Below, piece after piece: positions 7,711-17,805 of a stretch of DNA of 48,447 nucleotides. The stretch is from Pseudomonadota bacterium. Lineage in GTDB: Bacteria > Pseudomonadota > Alphaproteobacteria > Caulobacterales > Caulobacteraceae. Every line of letters begins with the position of its first letter. Position 1 is the first letter of the stretch. The position numbers and the translations under genes were made by a program. The notes below the pieces were generated by a model. The model had not been told where the DNA came from. It searched no databases and saw only the letters and a program-made list of their open reading frames with translations. The DNA lies in assembly GCA_019348195.1 (NCBI GenBank), contig JAHWJX010000013.1, forward strand, positions 1 through 48,447. Direction: 5' to 3'.

Positions 7711-8701
7711 GTGACCCCCCCGGACGGAAGAAGTAGGCGCCCCAGAACACCGCCGTGGCGGCCGCGACCGCGTAGCGGAGCGGGGTGCTGGTCACGACTT
7801 GGCGACCCACGCCCTCCAGCAGGCCGGCGACGGCCAGCATCACCACCACACCCGCGATCACCACACCCGCACGCCGGCCGGCGTCCGCGGCCGCCTCCAG
7901 CCGCGTCCGCCGCCCGGGGTAGGCCAGGGCGCGGCCGATGCTCATGCCCGCCGCGCCGGCCAGCGTCACCGCCCACAGTTCCGTGACGCCGTGGATCAGC
8001 AGCCAACCGCCCACATCCCCGCCCAGCCCTCGCGATACGAACAGCTGCACAAAGGCGCCCAGCACCGCCCCGTTGAACACCAGGAGCAGGACGGAGGGAG
8101 CTCCAAAGGCGAACCCCAGCGCGAACGCCCCGATGGCGATCTGGGCGTTGTGGGTGAAGAGAAAGGCCGCAAAGACGCCCAGCCCCGTCCGTCCTTCCTC
8201 GTCCTCCTGGCCGTAGAGCGTGGCCCGCAGCTCTTGGGTGGAGGCGGCGGGCGTCCGGCCCTGCGCCATCTCGGCGGGGATGACGGAATAGAACCACTCG
8301 GGATCGGCGCTGACCAAGGAATAGCTCAAGGCCGCGCCCAGCAGCATCGCCAGGGCGGCGACCAGGGTTTCCGGCCACAAGGCCCGGACCGCCGCCGGCC
8401 AGTCGTGGGCGAAGAAGCGGCCGACCCGCTCACCCAGGCGGGCCCGCGCGCCGTAGACGAAAACATAGGCGCGGGCGCAAAGCGCCTCCAGATAGTCGAT
8501 CAGGGCCTGATCCAGGGAGATCGCCCGCGCGGTGTTCAAGGACGACAAGGCCGAGCGGTACAGCGCCGGGATTGAGACCAGCTCGTCGTCGGTCAGCTCG
8601 CGCGCCCCGCCACGCTCCGCCCGGCCCAGCAGGCGCTCCAGCCTGAGCCAGGCCTCCTGCCGCTCGGCGCGGAAGCGGGTGCTGCGCAGCTCCAGCGTCA
8701 C
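7703..8701 (-). CDS. SpoIIM / DUF95 family membrane protein
   Basis: A 332-residue integral membrane protein of the stage II sporulation protein M (DUF95) family. It starts at GTG 8701, overlapping the DUF58 stop (GTGA). The soluble N-terminus (LELRSTRFRAERQEAWLRLE, then LIDYLEALCARAYVFVYGAR) is followed by about five transmembrane helices containing FLFTHNAQIAIGAFALGFAF and LIHGVTELWAVTLAGAAGM, both typical of the family. Outside endospore formers, SpoIIM homologues occur in MoxR-DUF58 operons, as here. A role in peptidoglycan or envelope remodelling is often suggested but unproven. Confidence 0.9.
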   Translation of the reverse strand: MTLELRSTRFRAERQEAWLRLERLLGRAERGGARELTDDELVSIPALYRSALSSLNTARAISLDQALIDYLEALCARAYVFVYGARARLGERVGRFFAHDWPAAVRALWPETLVAALAMLLGAALSYSLVSADPEWFYSVIPAEMAQGRTPAASTQELRATLYGQEDEEGRTGLGVFAAFLFTHNAQIAIGAFALGFAFGAPSVLLLVFNGAVLGAFVQLFVSRGLGGDVGGWLLIHGVTELWAVTLAGAAGMSIGRALAYPGRRTRLEAAADAGRRAGVVIAGVVVMLAVAGLLEGVGRQVVTSTPLRYAVAAATAVFWGAYFFRPGGSRG

Positions 8702-10011
8702 AGCAGCTCCCTCCTGCGCACCTCGAGGTAGCCGTTCAGCAGGGCCGGCCCCAGTCGCTCCACCGGAGCGTCGACCACCAGCACGCCCAACCGCTTCAGC
8801 CGCTCCAACACGGTTGCGCGCTCCTGGAGCAGCCGCCCGGCCACCACCGCCCGCGAAACGTCCTCCGGCGTCCGGGGCTCCGCGTCCGTAATGCGCTCCA
8901 GCTCCGTATCGCGCAGGCTCACGAACAGCACCAGGTGCTTGCGCGCCAGCCGCCCGACGTTCTCCACCATCAGCTCGGCCCCAACCGTGTCGGCGAAGTC
9001 GGTGAAGACGACCACCAGCGTCCGCCGGTTGAGCTCGCCGCCCAGCTGGGTCAGCGCCAGGGTGAAGTTGGCCTCCTCCCCCGAGTAGTCCAGGGCGCCC
9101 GCCCGCCGCTGCAACAGGGCGAACGCGTTGGGTCCCGAGACCACGCCCGTGGATAGCCGCGGCCGCGCGTCGAAGGCGAACAGGCCCACCCGGTCGCCCA
9201 GCTTCAGCCCCACATAGGCCAACAGCAAGGCCGCGTTCAGCGCCCGGTCGATCCGCGGCAGGCCGTCCAGGGGCGCGCTCATCAGCCGGCCGGTGTCCAG
9301 GGCCAGCACAATCGGGTGGTTGCGCTCCGTCCGGAACTGCTTGGCCAGGAGCTTGCCGTGGGAGGCCGACCGCTTCCAATCCACCGCGCGCCGATCCATG
9401 CCGGGCATGAACTCGACCAGATTGTCGAACTCCGTCCCCTCCCCCCGCTCGCGCTCCACCTTCATCCCGTGCACGGCGTCCCGGGCGAACAGGCGCAGCG
9501 CCTCTTCCCGCACGCCCTGCAGGTCCGGCGTCACGGGGGTGACCCGGTCCAGCCGCTCCGTTCTCTGCTTCCAGGCCAAGCCCAGCGGGCCGCGCCAGCG
9601 CGCCCAAAGCCGCTCGATCCGCCCCTCGCCGCGCCGCTCAGGCCAGAGCTCGAAGCAGGCCCCCGCCCCCCCGCCCGCGACCGGCGCGCTGACCGGCTCC
9701 AGGCTGGCCCGGAACCGGTCGTTGGTCTCCAGCGCCAGCTCCACCCGCGCGGGCCCGCGGCCCCCAGCCCAGCGCGCTTGCGCCACCGCCGTCTCAGGCC
9801 GTCCCGTCCCCGCCGAGGCGGGCGCCTGCAGACTCAGCCCCAATCCCCGCCGGTCCGCACCCAGCACCGCGTCCGCGCCGACCAGGGCCAGGGCGAAAAC
9901 CGTCCAGGCCGCCCCCAGCGACCAGAGCTCCGGCGACAGCGCGGCCACAGCCAGAGAAACCGGAACGCCCGTCGCCGCCAGCGCCACCCCCCGGGCCGTG
10001 GGGTAGATCAC
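8698..10011 (-). CDS. DUF58 protein with VWA-like fold
   Basis: A 437-residue protein if started at GTG 10011 (VIYPTARGVALAATG), which is preceded by GGAGG; the frame extends ten codons further to an ATG at 10041. Two N-terminal membrane helices (to about residue 50) precede a beta-rich region and the DUF58 signature GTEFDNLVEFMPGMDRRAVD followed by WKRSA. The C-terminal domain resembles a von Willebrand A fold with a degenerate metal site (LALDTGRLMSA, VFTDFADTVG). DUF58 proteins are encoded beside MoxR AAA+ ATPases and are thought to be their partners. The gene is separated from moxR by a palindromic repeat and overlaps the SpoIIM-like start. Confidence 0.9.
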   Translation of the reverse strand: MIYPTARGVALAATGVPVSLAVAALSPELWSLGAAWTVFALALVGADAVLGADRRGLGLSLQAPASAGTGRPETAVAQARWAGGRGPARVELALETNDRFRASLEPVSAPVAGGGAGACFELWPERRGEGRIERLWARWRGPLGLAWKQRTERLDRVTPVTPDLQGVREEALRLFARDAVHGMKVERERGEGTEFDNLVEFMPGMDRRAVDWKRSASHGKLLAKQFRTERNHPIVLALDTGRLMSAPLDGLPRIDRALNAALLLAYVGLKLGDRVGLFAFDARPRLSTGVVSGPNAFALLQRRAGALDYSGEEANFTLALTQLGGELNRRTLVVVFTDFADTVGAELMVENVGRLARKHLVLFVSLRDTELERITDAEPRTPEDVSRAVVAGRLLQERATVLERLKRLGVLVVDAPVERLGPALLNGYLEVRRRELL

Positions 10012-10031
10012 CGGCCCCGTCCTCCGACACC

Positions 10032-10117
10032 CCGGTCCCACCCGCCATGCTTAAGCGGGACCGGAGTTCCAGCCGGCCAGCCATGGACCCCGGCCTTCGC
10101 CGGGGAGAGCGGGACAG
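10032..10117. repeat. palindromic intergenic repeat (REP-like) between moxR and DUF58
   Basis: Two adjacent inverted repeats fill the gap inside the operon: CCGGTCCC (10032-10039) pairs with GGGACCGG (10057-10064), and CCCCGGC (10088-10094) pairs with GCCGGGG (10099-10105) over a CTTC loop. The composition and the second hairpin resemble dispersed repetitive palindromes common in GC-rich alphaproteobacteria. At RNA level both would form stable hairpins between the two genes. Confidence 0.6.
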
Positions 10118-10123
10118 GGGGTG

Positions 10124-11084
<961 letters not shown>

Positions 11085-11095
<11 letters not shown>

Positions 11096-12362
11096 CCGCG
11101 ACCTCCCGCTTCCAACCATGGATCCGCCGCGCGGTCGCCACCAGCGCCGCGCGGGTGCGCACCGCCCTGGCCTGCGAACGCAGGGCCGACCAGGCCGGCC
11201 GACCAGGCGCCCTGCGCTGCAGACCGTCCAGATACCCCGCCGCCCGAGCCCCTGCCGGGACTCCGACCGCCCGCGCCACCGCCGCTTCCGTCAGCTCCGC
11301 ATAACGGTCCGCCATGCGGTGCTCCCGCCCGCTCAGCCGGATCAGCATGGCCGCATTGTCCGTCAAGGCCTGCGCCCCCAAGGCCACGGACCGCCGCGCC
11401 CGCGCGCGAGGCCCGAACCGCACCGCCGCCTGCCAGCCCGCCAACCCCGCCGCAACGGCCGCACACAGCGTCGCGGCCAGGAACGGGGGCGAGAACGCCA
11501 GCTTGAGCAGGCTCCGGCCGCTGGCCAGCCCGTGCAGGCTGACGTCAAACACGATCGGCCCGTCACCCTTTCGCGCACGATCCATGATGGCCAGCGCCGC
11601 CCGCGCAGTCGCCAGCTCGGCCAGTCCCTGGGTGTTCAGCAGGTCGGGATCAGACAACACATAGGTGTTGCGGCTGGGCACATAGGCCAGGACCACCCCG
11701 CCGTTCCCGTCCGTCAGCACCGACTCGTGGTCCGGAGCCACCAAGGGGCCGGCGCCCGCCCGACCGGGAGGCCCGACGGAAGGCGGAGGCGTAAAGCGCA
11801 GAACCTGAAAAGCCTCGACCCGTCCAGCGCCTTGCGAGCCTCGCCGACCTTGCAGCTTCACATCTGCCGCCCCCGCGCCCCGAACCATAGCGACGTTCAG
11901 GTCGTCGAAAATCAGCATGGGGCTCACGGCCACCTGCGGGTTGATAAGTCCATCCTTACTCACCCACCCCTGCCGGTTCCGATGCGGTTCCGTCTCCCAC
12001 TTGGGCAACACGACCAAGATCGGCTCCTCATGCCGGTTGACGTAGTCGTCCAACGCTCGCCGGAGCTCGCCCGTCGGAACGGGCCCCGGGGTGGCGACCA
12101 GCAGCGCCGCCCCCGCCCCTTCCGACGGGTTCCGACCCACGGCCGCCGTGTCGCCCCGGCTCTCCAAAAGGCGCACCAGCCCCGCAAAACCCACCGCCGA
12201 CTTCGACAGGGCGTGCGCTCCGCCGTTGTTCCCCCGCCGCAAGTCCGGCGCAAAGGCGGACAGGACGAAGTAGGCCGCAAAGGCGAACACGCCCACGGCG
12301 ATCACGACCGCCACCGTTCTGGCCGAGAAGGCGCCTCCGCCGCTGTCCGCCTCGGCGCTCAC
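11085..12362 (-). CDS. DUF4350 domain membrane protein
   Basis: A 425-residue protein started at GTG 12362, which overlaps the upstream TGA (GTGA). One transmembrane helix near the N-terminus ([20 protein letters not shown]) anchors a DUF4350-type domain: [32 protein letters not shown], then an acidic/Pro region and [20 protein letters not shown] with [19 protein letters not shown], typical of the family. A second helix follows (about residues 305-325), then a helical Arg-rich C-terminus. Function is unknown. The family recurs in MoxR-DUF58-DUF4129 operons, so it is probably part of the same membrane assembly. Confidence 0.8.
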
Positions 12363-13030
12363 GCCCAGCTCTCGCGCGCCGCAAAGGCCTCGTATTCCGC
12401 ACGGCTCCGCACCCAAGCTTCGGCGTCCACCGCGCGACCGCCGAAGAAGCTGCGCTCCACCACCCCGGCGATGGCTCCGAAGTGCGCCCGCGCCCGGTGC
12501 GGCAAGGCCGACAAAGCCGCGATCTCCCGACTGGTCAGGGCCCGGCGGAACAGCTCCGGCCGCTGGTCGCGGATGTCGTCGACGCCCCGGAACAGCAGCA
12601 CATGCACCGCTTCGGCGTAGCGGCCCTGAGCCGCCAGCCCGTCCGCCTCCGCCAGCAGCGCCCGGACCCCCTCCTCGCTGGGAGGCAGCACCAGGGCCGT
12701 CGCGCCCGGCTCTCGGCCGCGGCCCTCGCGCCAGCGGCGCTCGCCTTCGCGCACGAGGAACCAGATCGCCAGCGCGGCGATCACCGCCACCCCGCCCCAG
12801 AACACCACCAGCAGCAGCGGCTCGAGCGCATCGAACAGCGCGGCCAGCCAGGACGGTCCCGGCCTCGGCGGCGGTTCCTGGGGTGCGGCGGTGAACTCGA
12901 ACTGCAGGCTCCGGTCCCGCTTGAGCTCGGCATGAGCGGCCGCGACCCTATCCTGCGCAGCGGCCTGCGCGTTGGCGCCGCCCGCGACGGCAGCCGCCAG
13001 CCCCGCCGCCCAGACCTCCCTCAACTGCAA
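12359..13030 (-). CDS. DUF4129 domain protein, first gene of the MoxR operon
   Basis: A 223-residue protein starting at TTG 13030 with GGGAGG just upstream (a second TTG at 13024 is an alternative). A signal-like N-terminus (VWAAGLAAAVAGGANAQA) and a transmembrane helix (about residues 70-92, LLLVVFWGGVAVIAALAIWF) precede the C-terminal DUF4129-like helical domain: LAAQGRYAEAVHVLLFRGVD, then LTSREIAAL and AFAARESWA. In transglutaminase-type relatives, DUF4129 lies beside MoxR/DUF58 modules. It opens the six-gene operon, and the divergent DUF393 gene begins 177 bases away; the intervening sequence holds a short GCTCAG/CTGAGC hairpin at 13071-13087. Confidence 0.8.
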   Translation of the reverse strand: MQLREVWAAGLAAAVAGGANAQAAAQDRVAAAHAELKRDRSLQFEFTAAPQEPPPRPGPSWLAALFDALEPLLLVVFWGGVAVIAALAIWFLVREGERRWREGRGREPGATALVLPPSEEGVRALLAEADGLAAQGRYAEAVHVLLFRGVDDIRDQRPELFRRALTSREIAALSALPHRARAHFGAIAGVVERSFFGGRAVDAEAWVRSRAEYEAFAARESWA

Positions 13031-13207
13031 ACCGCCTCCCGTCGTGCCTGCATCTGCGCTCTCGTACTCGGCTCAGCAGCACTGAGCAGACCCGGGCTCC
13101 CTTGTCATAGCGGCTGAAGGCCGCTCGTCACCTTCCGCATCGCGCCGATGCTCGTGTTGGAGCTCCCCCGCCTGACTTGGGTCGCGTGCGGCGCCATATA
13201 CGAGCTT

Positions 13208-13594
13208 ATGACAGCCTTGACGGTCTGGTTCGACGGCGATTGCCCTCTGTGTCGTCGGGAGATCGCGCTGATGGGGCGGTTGGACCGACGGCGCGCGATC
13301 CGTTTCGTGGACTTGGCCACCGGGGAGGGGTCCTGTCCGATTGACCGCGCCGATCTCCTGACGCGTTTCCATGCCCGCGAAGACGGGGTCCTGCTGTCCG
13401 GAGCGGCGGCCTTTGCGGCCATGTGGCGGGCCATCCCGGTTCTGCGCCCCTTGGGCCTCCTCGCTCGAAACCGATCCGTGCTGACCCTGCTTGAGTGGCT
13501 TTACATCCGCTTTCTCCGGGTTCGGCCGTCGTTTCAGGCCCTGGCTCGCCGCCTCGACCACGCTCGGGGCGGCGCTTGCCGCCCGTCCCCCTGA
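13208..13594 (+). CDS. DUF393 / DCC-family thiol oxidoreductase-like protein, copy 1
   Basis: A 128-residue protein started at ATG 13208 (MTALTVWFDGDCPLCRRE); the frame extends upstream but the family normally begins here. The motif FDGDCPLC at the N-terminus is the defining DxDCxxC of the DCC (YuxK-like) family, whose members have a thioredoxin-like fold and are predicted thiol-disulfide oxidoreductases. The remainder (LDRRRAIRFVDLATGEG, DGVLLSGAAAFAAMWRAIPV, LEWLYIRFLRVRPSFQ) fits the family well. A second DUF393 gene follows directly, suggesting duplication. Confidence 0.85.
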   Translation: MTALTVWFDGDCPLCRREIALMGRLDRRRAIRFVDLATGEGSCPIDRADLLTRFHAREDGVLLSGAAAFAAMWRAIPVLRPLGLLARNRSVLTLLEWLYIRFLRVRPSFQALARRLDHARGGACRPSP

Positions 13595-13632
13595 GAGCTC
13601 GACAGGCGGCCACGACCGTCGAGGGGCCCGTG

Positions 13633-14031
13633 ATGGTCTTCGACACCGACTGCGTGCTCTGCAGCGGCATGGTGGCCTTTGTTCTGAACCACGAGCGTGC
13701 GCCCGAGCTGCGCTTTGCAGGCGCGTGGTCCGACGAGGGCCTGAACCTGGCCGCGGCCCACGGTTTCTCGAAAGCGGACCTCCACGAGACCTTTCTGGTT
13801 ATCGACGGCGGCCGGGCCCTGACCCGCTCGGAGGCTGGATTGGCCGTATTGTCCCGACTTCGCGCGCCCTGGCGCTGGCTGACCTTGCTTCGGGTCGCGC
13901 CCCGCCCCTTGCGTGACGCCGTCTACAGCTTCGTGGCTCGGCGACGCTATCGCTGGTTCGGGCGTCGCCAGAACTGCACGGTGGTCCCGGCGAGCGAGCG
14001 GCACAGGTTCCTGGAGGGCGCGAAGGCCTAG
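13633..14031 (+). CDS. DUF393 / DCC-family protein, copy 2
   Basis: A 132-residue protein from ATG 13633, with GAGGGG (13621-13626) at suitable distance; GTG 13630 is also possible, and the frame is open through the end of the previous gene. It begins with FDTDCVLCSGMVAFVLNHE, again the DxDCxxC signature, then LRFAGAWSDEG, LVIDGGRALTRSEAGLAVL and an aromatic/basic tail (YSFVARRRYRWFGRRQNC). Sequence outside the motif differs clearly from copy 1, so this is an old duplication or two subfamilies. It converges on the WD40 gene across 51 bases. Confidence 0.8.
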   Translation: MVFDTDCVLCSGMVAFVLNHERAPELRFAGAWSDEGLNLAAAHGFSKADLHETFLVIDGGRALTRSEAGLAVLSRLRAPWRWLTLLRVAPRPLRDAVYSFVARRRYRWFGRRQNCTVVPASERHRFLEGAKA

Positions 14032-14082
14032 CCAGCCCATTCTGAAGCGCCGTCGCGGATGCGGTCCCGCGGCAGGATCGGC

Positions 14083-15039
14083 TCAGGCGAGCGCCGCCGT
14101 CCCGGCCCCGCCGTCCTCGTCGCCCCAGGCGAGACGCCCCGCCCGGGTGATCGCCAAGGCGCTCACCGGAGAGCCGGAAGGCTCGCGCCAGTGGCGCACG
14201 CCGCGAGAGGCCAGATCCGCCGTCCACACCCGCCCGTCGTCGCACCCGGCGGCGATCACGCCCGAGCCCTCGGCCGCCGCCGCCCGCGTCACCAGACGGC
14301 CTTCGGTGTAGCCGATCTCCGCGGCTTCCTTGCCCATGGGCCCGTTCGGTCCGGCGATGGGCCAGACCACCGCGCCGGGCGCCCCGGAGGTCACCAGCAA
14401 CTGCCCCTTGCCCGGGAAGGTCAGGCTGCGAACCTTGGACGGATAGCCGCCCATGCGCATGTCCTTGCCGTCGCTCAAACGCCAGCCGTGCAGCGCGTTC
14501 TCGCCCATGCTGCTGAACAGGAAGCGCCCGTCCGGGCTGAAGGCGCAGTCCAGGTGGCTGCCGGCCCATCTCAACTCCACCGGCTTCTGCTCGGCGATGC
14601 GCGCCCACCACAGCCGCGCCCCGCCGTAGGTGGCCGTGGCCAGCCGCCGGCCCTTGGCGTCGAACGCCAGCCCCGCGACCGTTCGCCCGTGCCCGAAGCT
14701 GCGCGAAAAGCCGGGGTCCGCCGCATCCAGCATCCGCACCTCCCGCCCCGCGGCATAGGCCATCAGCCCCGAAGCCGCGCTGCTGGCCACCGCATCGATC
14801 CACCGCCCGCCCGCATCGGCCAACTGGACCGCGCCGCTCGGACGGGACCACATCAACCGCCCATCGTCCCCGCCCGTGATCACGCCCTCGCCGCTCGGGT
14901 GCGGCGCCGCGCAAAGCACTGCGCCCTCGTGCGCCTCGACGCCGGCCCCGCCCTCGAATCGCACCGTCCCGTCGCCCAAGGCCCAGACCGCCCCGGTCCG
15001 GTCGAACAGCGCCGCGGTGACGTAGGCGTCGAAGCTCAC
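14083..15039 (-). CDS. WD40-repeat protein
   Basis: A 318-residue protein from GTG 15039, overlapping the SDR stop (GTGA). It consists almost wholly of WD40-like blades: repeated segments such as AHEGAVLCAAPHPSGEGVIT followed by GGDDGRLMWSRP, GRTVAGLAFDAKGRRLATAT, LDCAFSPDGRFLFSS, KVRSLTFPGKGQLLVTSG and AAGCDDGRVWTADLAS. About seven blades are expected for a closed propeller, and the length fits. No signal peptide is seen, so it is probably a cytoplasmic scaffold. Translational coupling to an SDR enzyme is a clue to a shared process, but none can be named. Confidence 0.8.
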   Translation of the reverse strand: MSFDAYVTAALFDRTGAVWALGDGTVRFEGGAGVEAHEGAVLCAAPHPSGEGVITGGDDGRLMWSRPSGAVQLADAGGRWIDAVASSAASGLMAYAAGREVRMLDAADPGFSRSFGHGRTVAGLAFDAKGRRLATATYGGARLWWARIAEQKPVELRWAGSHLDCAFSPDGRFLFSSMGENALHGWRLSDGKDMRMGGYPSKVRSLTFPGKGQLLVTSGAPGAVVWPIAGPNGPMGKEAAEIGYTEGRLVTRAAAAEGSGVIAAGCDDGRVWTADLASRGVRHWREPSGSPVSALAITRAGRLAWGDEDGGAGTAALA

Positions 15040-15716
15040 CAAGGCAGCTCGCGGCCGTCGTATTGGATGAAGCGGTGGTCGCCCCGCCCGCTCGCGGCCT
15101 CGCACACCTCGGCCAGCCCGCGCACGCTGGTGTCCACATCCAGCGGCGCGCGCTCTCCACCCATGTCGGTCCTCACCCAGCCCGGATGCAGCGACAGGGT
15201 GGTGATCCCCTCCGCCTCCGCGGCGCGGTGGTGGAAGCTGCGGGCGTAGCTGTTCATCGCGGCCTTGCTGGCGCGGTAGGTGTCCGATCCGCCGCTGTTG
15301 TTGTCGCCGATGGAGCCCATCAGCGAGCTCATGAAGGCCACCACGCCCGTGCGGGGCTTCACGGCGCCCGCCAGCGCATGGGCCGCGCGCGCAGGTCCAG
15401 CGGCATTGGTGATGAAGGTCGCCGCGATCGCCTCCGGCTCGGCCGCCATCAGGTCACGCGGGCCGGACACGCCGGCGTTCAGAACTAGTAGGTCGAGCGA
15501 ACCGCGCCCCAGCCGCGCGCTCAGGGCCTCGACGGCGCGGAGGTCCGTCACGTCCAGTTGCTCCACCCCGACGCCCAGGTCGGTCGGCGCTTTCGCGCTC
15601 GAGGGATCCCGGACTGTGGCCGCGACAAGCCAGCCCCGCCCGGACAATTCACGCACCAGTCCGAGCCCCAGCCCGCGCGAGGCGCCCACGATCAACGCCG
15701 TCTTGCCGTCCGCCAT
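15036..15716 (-). CDS. short-chain dehydrogenase/reductase (SDR)
   Basis: A 226-residue classical-type SDR. The dinucleotide-binding motif GASRGLG is at residues 11-17, LNAG stands for the usual NNAG (about 79-82), Ser130/131 lies in VAFMSSLMGS, and the catalytic YRASK gives Tyr147 and Lys151, followed by HPGWVRTDMGG. It resembles CsgA/sepiapterin-reductase-like SDRs. NADP preference is suggested by the Arg in GASRG. Substrate cannot be read. Its stop overlaps the start of the WD40 gene. Confidence 0.9.
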   Translation of the reverse strand: MADGKTALIVGASRGLGLGLVRELSGRGWLVAATVRDPSSAKAPTDLGVGVEQLDVTDLRAVEALSARLGRGSLDLLVLNAGVSGPRDLMAAEPEAIAATFITNAAGPARAAHALAGAVKPRTGVVAFMSSLMGSIGDNNSGGSDTYRASKAAMNSYARSFHHRAAEAEGITTLSLHPGWVRTDMGGERAPLDVDTSVRGLAEVCEAASGRGDHRFIQYDGRELPW

Positions 15717-15785
15717 GCCCGTCTCCTCAGATATTTCGGTTCTGCCCCCGCGAGGCGCACTCGCCCGGCGGGACAGCCGCGCCGC

Positions 15786-16838
15786 TTATCCCGCGCAGGC
15801 CTCGAACCCCCGCTGGAGCTCCGCAGCGTCCAGGTTGCGCCCGATGAACACCATCCGGCTCCAGCGCCGCTCGTCCGGGCGCCAGGGCCGCTGCAGGTCG
15901 CCTTCCAGGATCATGTGCACCGCCTGGAAGACGAGCCGGCGCTCCTCGCCCTTCACCTCGATGATCCCCTTGGCCCGGAGGATGTCCGGCCCACGCTCGG
16001 CGAGCAGGGTGTTCAGCCACCCGGTCACCTTGGTTCCGTCCAACGGCCGCTCCAGCGACAGCGAGACGCCCGCGATCCCCGCCTCCGCCACGTGGTCGTG
16101 AGCGTGGTCCCCATGCGCATGGCCGTGCCCGCAATGCTCGTCGTGCACGTGGCCCGGCTCGCCGTGGGTAGGCCCGGGCGAAGCGTTGACGAACTCCGGA
16201 TCCAGTTCGCTGATCCGGTCCAGGTCGAATCCGCCTCGGTCCAGGATGGCGTCCAGTGCCACCGCGGACCGCATCACCGGGTGAATGGGCGCCAGCGGAT
16301 TGATCCGCCGGAGCGCCGCCTCGACCCCCGCCAGCGCCTCCGGCGAGACCAGGTCGATCTTGTTGAGCACGATCTGGTCTGCAAAGGCGATCTGCTCGAC
16401 GGCTTCGCGGCTGTCCCCCAGCCGATCCAGCACATGGCGCGCGTCCACCACGGTGGTCACGCTGTCCAGCCGCGTCTTGGCCTTGACCTCGTCGTCGACG
16501 AAGAAGGTCTGCGCCACCGGCCCCGGGTCAGCCAGGCCGGTGGTCTCCACCACGATGGCGTCGAACCGGCCTTTGCGTTTCATCAATCCGGAGACGACCC
16601 GGATGAGGTCGCCGCGCACCGTGCAGCAGACGCAGCCGTTGTTCATCTCGAACACCTCCTCGTCCGCGCCCACCACGAGGTCGTTGTCGATGCCGATCTC
16701 GCCGAACTCGTTGACGATCACCGCGTACCGCTTGCCATGGTCCTCCGTGAGGATGCGGTTCAGCAGGGTGGTCTTGCCCGCGCCGAGGTAGCCGGTCAGC
16801 ACGGTGACGGGGATCGGCTCGGGGATCGCGTCCTTCAT
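15786..16838 (-). CDS. CobW / COG0523 family GTP-dependent metallochaperone
   Basis: A 350-residue COG0523 GTPase from ATG 16838. Walker A GYLGAGKT is at residues 16-23, [10 protein letters not shown] follows, the metal-binding CxCC motif (Cys69, Cys71, Cys72 in NNGCVCC) is intact, and ETTGLADP and NKID (residues 159-162) complete the GTPase core. A His-rich linker (about residues 225-249, [20 protein letters not shown]) and the C-terminal CobW_C domain ([40 protein letters not shown]) follow. Such proteins insert zinc or cobalt into clients. Location downstream of a CDF transporter and a Zur-like operator favours zinc. Confidence 0.9.
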   Translation of the reverse strand: MKDAIPEPIPVTVLTGYLGAGKTTLLNRILTEDHGKRYAVIVNEFGEIGIDNDLVVGADEEVFEMNNGCVCCTVRGDLIRVVSGLMKRKGRFDAIVVETTGLADPGPVAQTFFVDDEVKAKTRLDSVTTVVDARHVLDRLGDSREAVEQIAFADQIVLNKIDLVSPEALAGVEAALRRINPLAPIHPVMRSAVALDAILDRGGFDLDRISELDPEFVNASPGPTHGEPGHVHDEHCGHGHAHGDHAHDHVAEAGIAGVSLSLERPLDGTKVTGWLNTLLAERGPDILRAKGIIEVKGEERRLVFQAVHMILEGDLQRPWRPDERRWSRMVFIGRNLDAAELQRGFEACAG

Positions 16839-16857
16839 GCAGCCTAGATAAGGCCGA

Positions 16858-17805
16858 TCAGCAGTCCGGACAGGCCTCGCCCGGCCCTGTCTCGACCTGC
16901 AGGGTGGCATGGGCGATGCCGAAGCGGTCGTGCAGGCCCTTGGTCGCCTGGTCGAAAAAGGCCCGGTCTCCCGGCTCGGCCCGGACCAGATGGGCGGTCA
17001 GCGCCGTCTCCGTGGCCGACAGGTTCCACACATGGACGTCGTGCTGTCCCGTAACGCCCGGCAGCCCCGCTAGGAACCGGCCCAGCTCGCCCATGTCCAG
17101 CCGCGCGGGCGCGGCGTCCAGCGCCAGGTCCAGAGACTCGCGCAGCAGCCCCCATGTGCCCCACAGGATCGCCGCCACGATCACCAAGCTGGTCAGCGGG
17201 TCAATCCACCTCGCGCCCGTCCACCAGATCAGCGCGCCGGCCGCCACCACGCCCCCGGACACCGCCGCGTCGGCGGCCATGTGCAGGTAAGCGCCGCGCA
17301 GGTTGACGTCGTGCTCGCGCCCCCGCCGGAAAAGCAGGGCCGTGCCCAGGTTCACCGCGATCCCGGCCGCCGCTACCGCCATCACCAGGTCCGCCTCCAC
17401 CGGCTCCGGCGCTCCGAAGCGGCGCACCGCCTCCCAGCCGATCAGCAGGCACGCCGTGACCAGCAGAACCGCATTGGCCAAGGCGGCCAGGATGGTGGCC
17501 TTGCCGAACCCATAGGTCCGCCGCGCATCCGCCGCCCGCGCCGAAAGCCAGGCCGCCCCGCCTGCCAGCGCCAGTCCGAGCACATCGGATAAATTGTGCC
17601 CCGCATCGGCGAGCAAGGCGGTGGAGCTCGCGGCAAGCCCCGCGCCGAACTCCAGGGCCACGAAGGCCAGGTTCAGGACGACGCCGATCAGGTAGCGGCG
17701 GTCGATCTCCCCTGGGGGCGCATGCAGGGACCCGTGCGCGTGGACGGCGCCGTGGCGGGCGGAACCGTGGACATGCCCGTGCGCATGCCCATGCGCATGG
17801 CCCAT
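16858..17805 (-). CDS. cation diffusion facilitator (CDF) metal transporter
   Basis: A 315-residue CDF family transporter (CzcD/ZitB-like), started at ATG 17805, which overlaps the upstream stop (TGATG). It begins with a His-rich tail ([13 protein letters not shown]), then six predicted helices. Transport-site motifs are present: [15 protein letters not shown] in helix 2 and [11 protein letters not shown] in helix 5. A C-terminal cytoplasmic domain follows ([20 protein letters not shown]). Family members export Zn2+ and sometimes Co2+, Cd2+ or Fe2+ in exchange for protons. It is the middle gene of the metal operon. Confidence 0.92.
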   Translation of the reverse strand: MGHAHGHAHGHVHGSARHGAVHAHGSLHAPPGEIDRRYLIGVVLNLAFVALEFGAGLAASSTALLADAGHNLSDVLGLALAGGAAWLSARAADARRTYGFGKATILAALANAVLLVTACLLIGWEAVRRFGAPEPVEADLVMAVAAAGIAVNLGTALLFRRGREHDVNLRGAYLHMAADAAVSGGVVAAGALIWWTGARWIDPLTSLVIVAAILWGTWGLLRESLDLALDAAPARLDMGELGRFLAGLPGVTGQHDVHVWNLSATETALTAHLVRAEPGDRAFFDQATKGLHDRFGIAHATLQVETGPGEACPDC

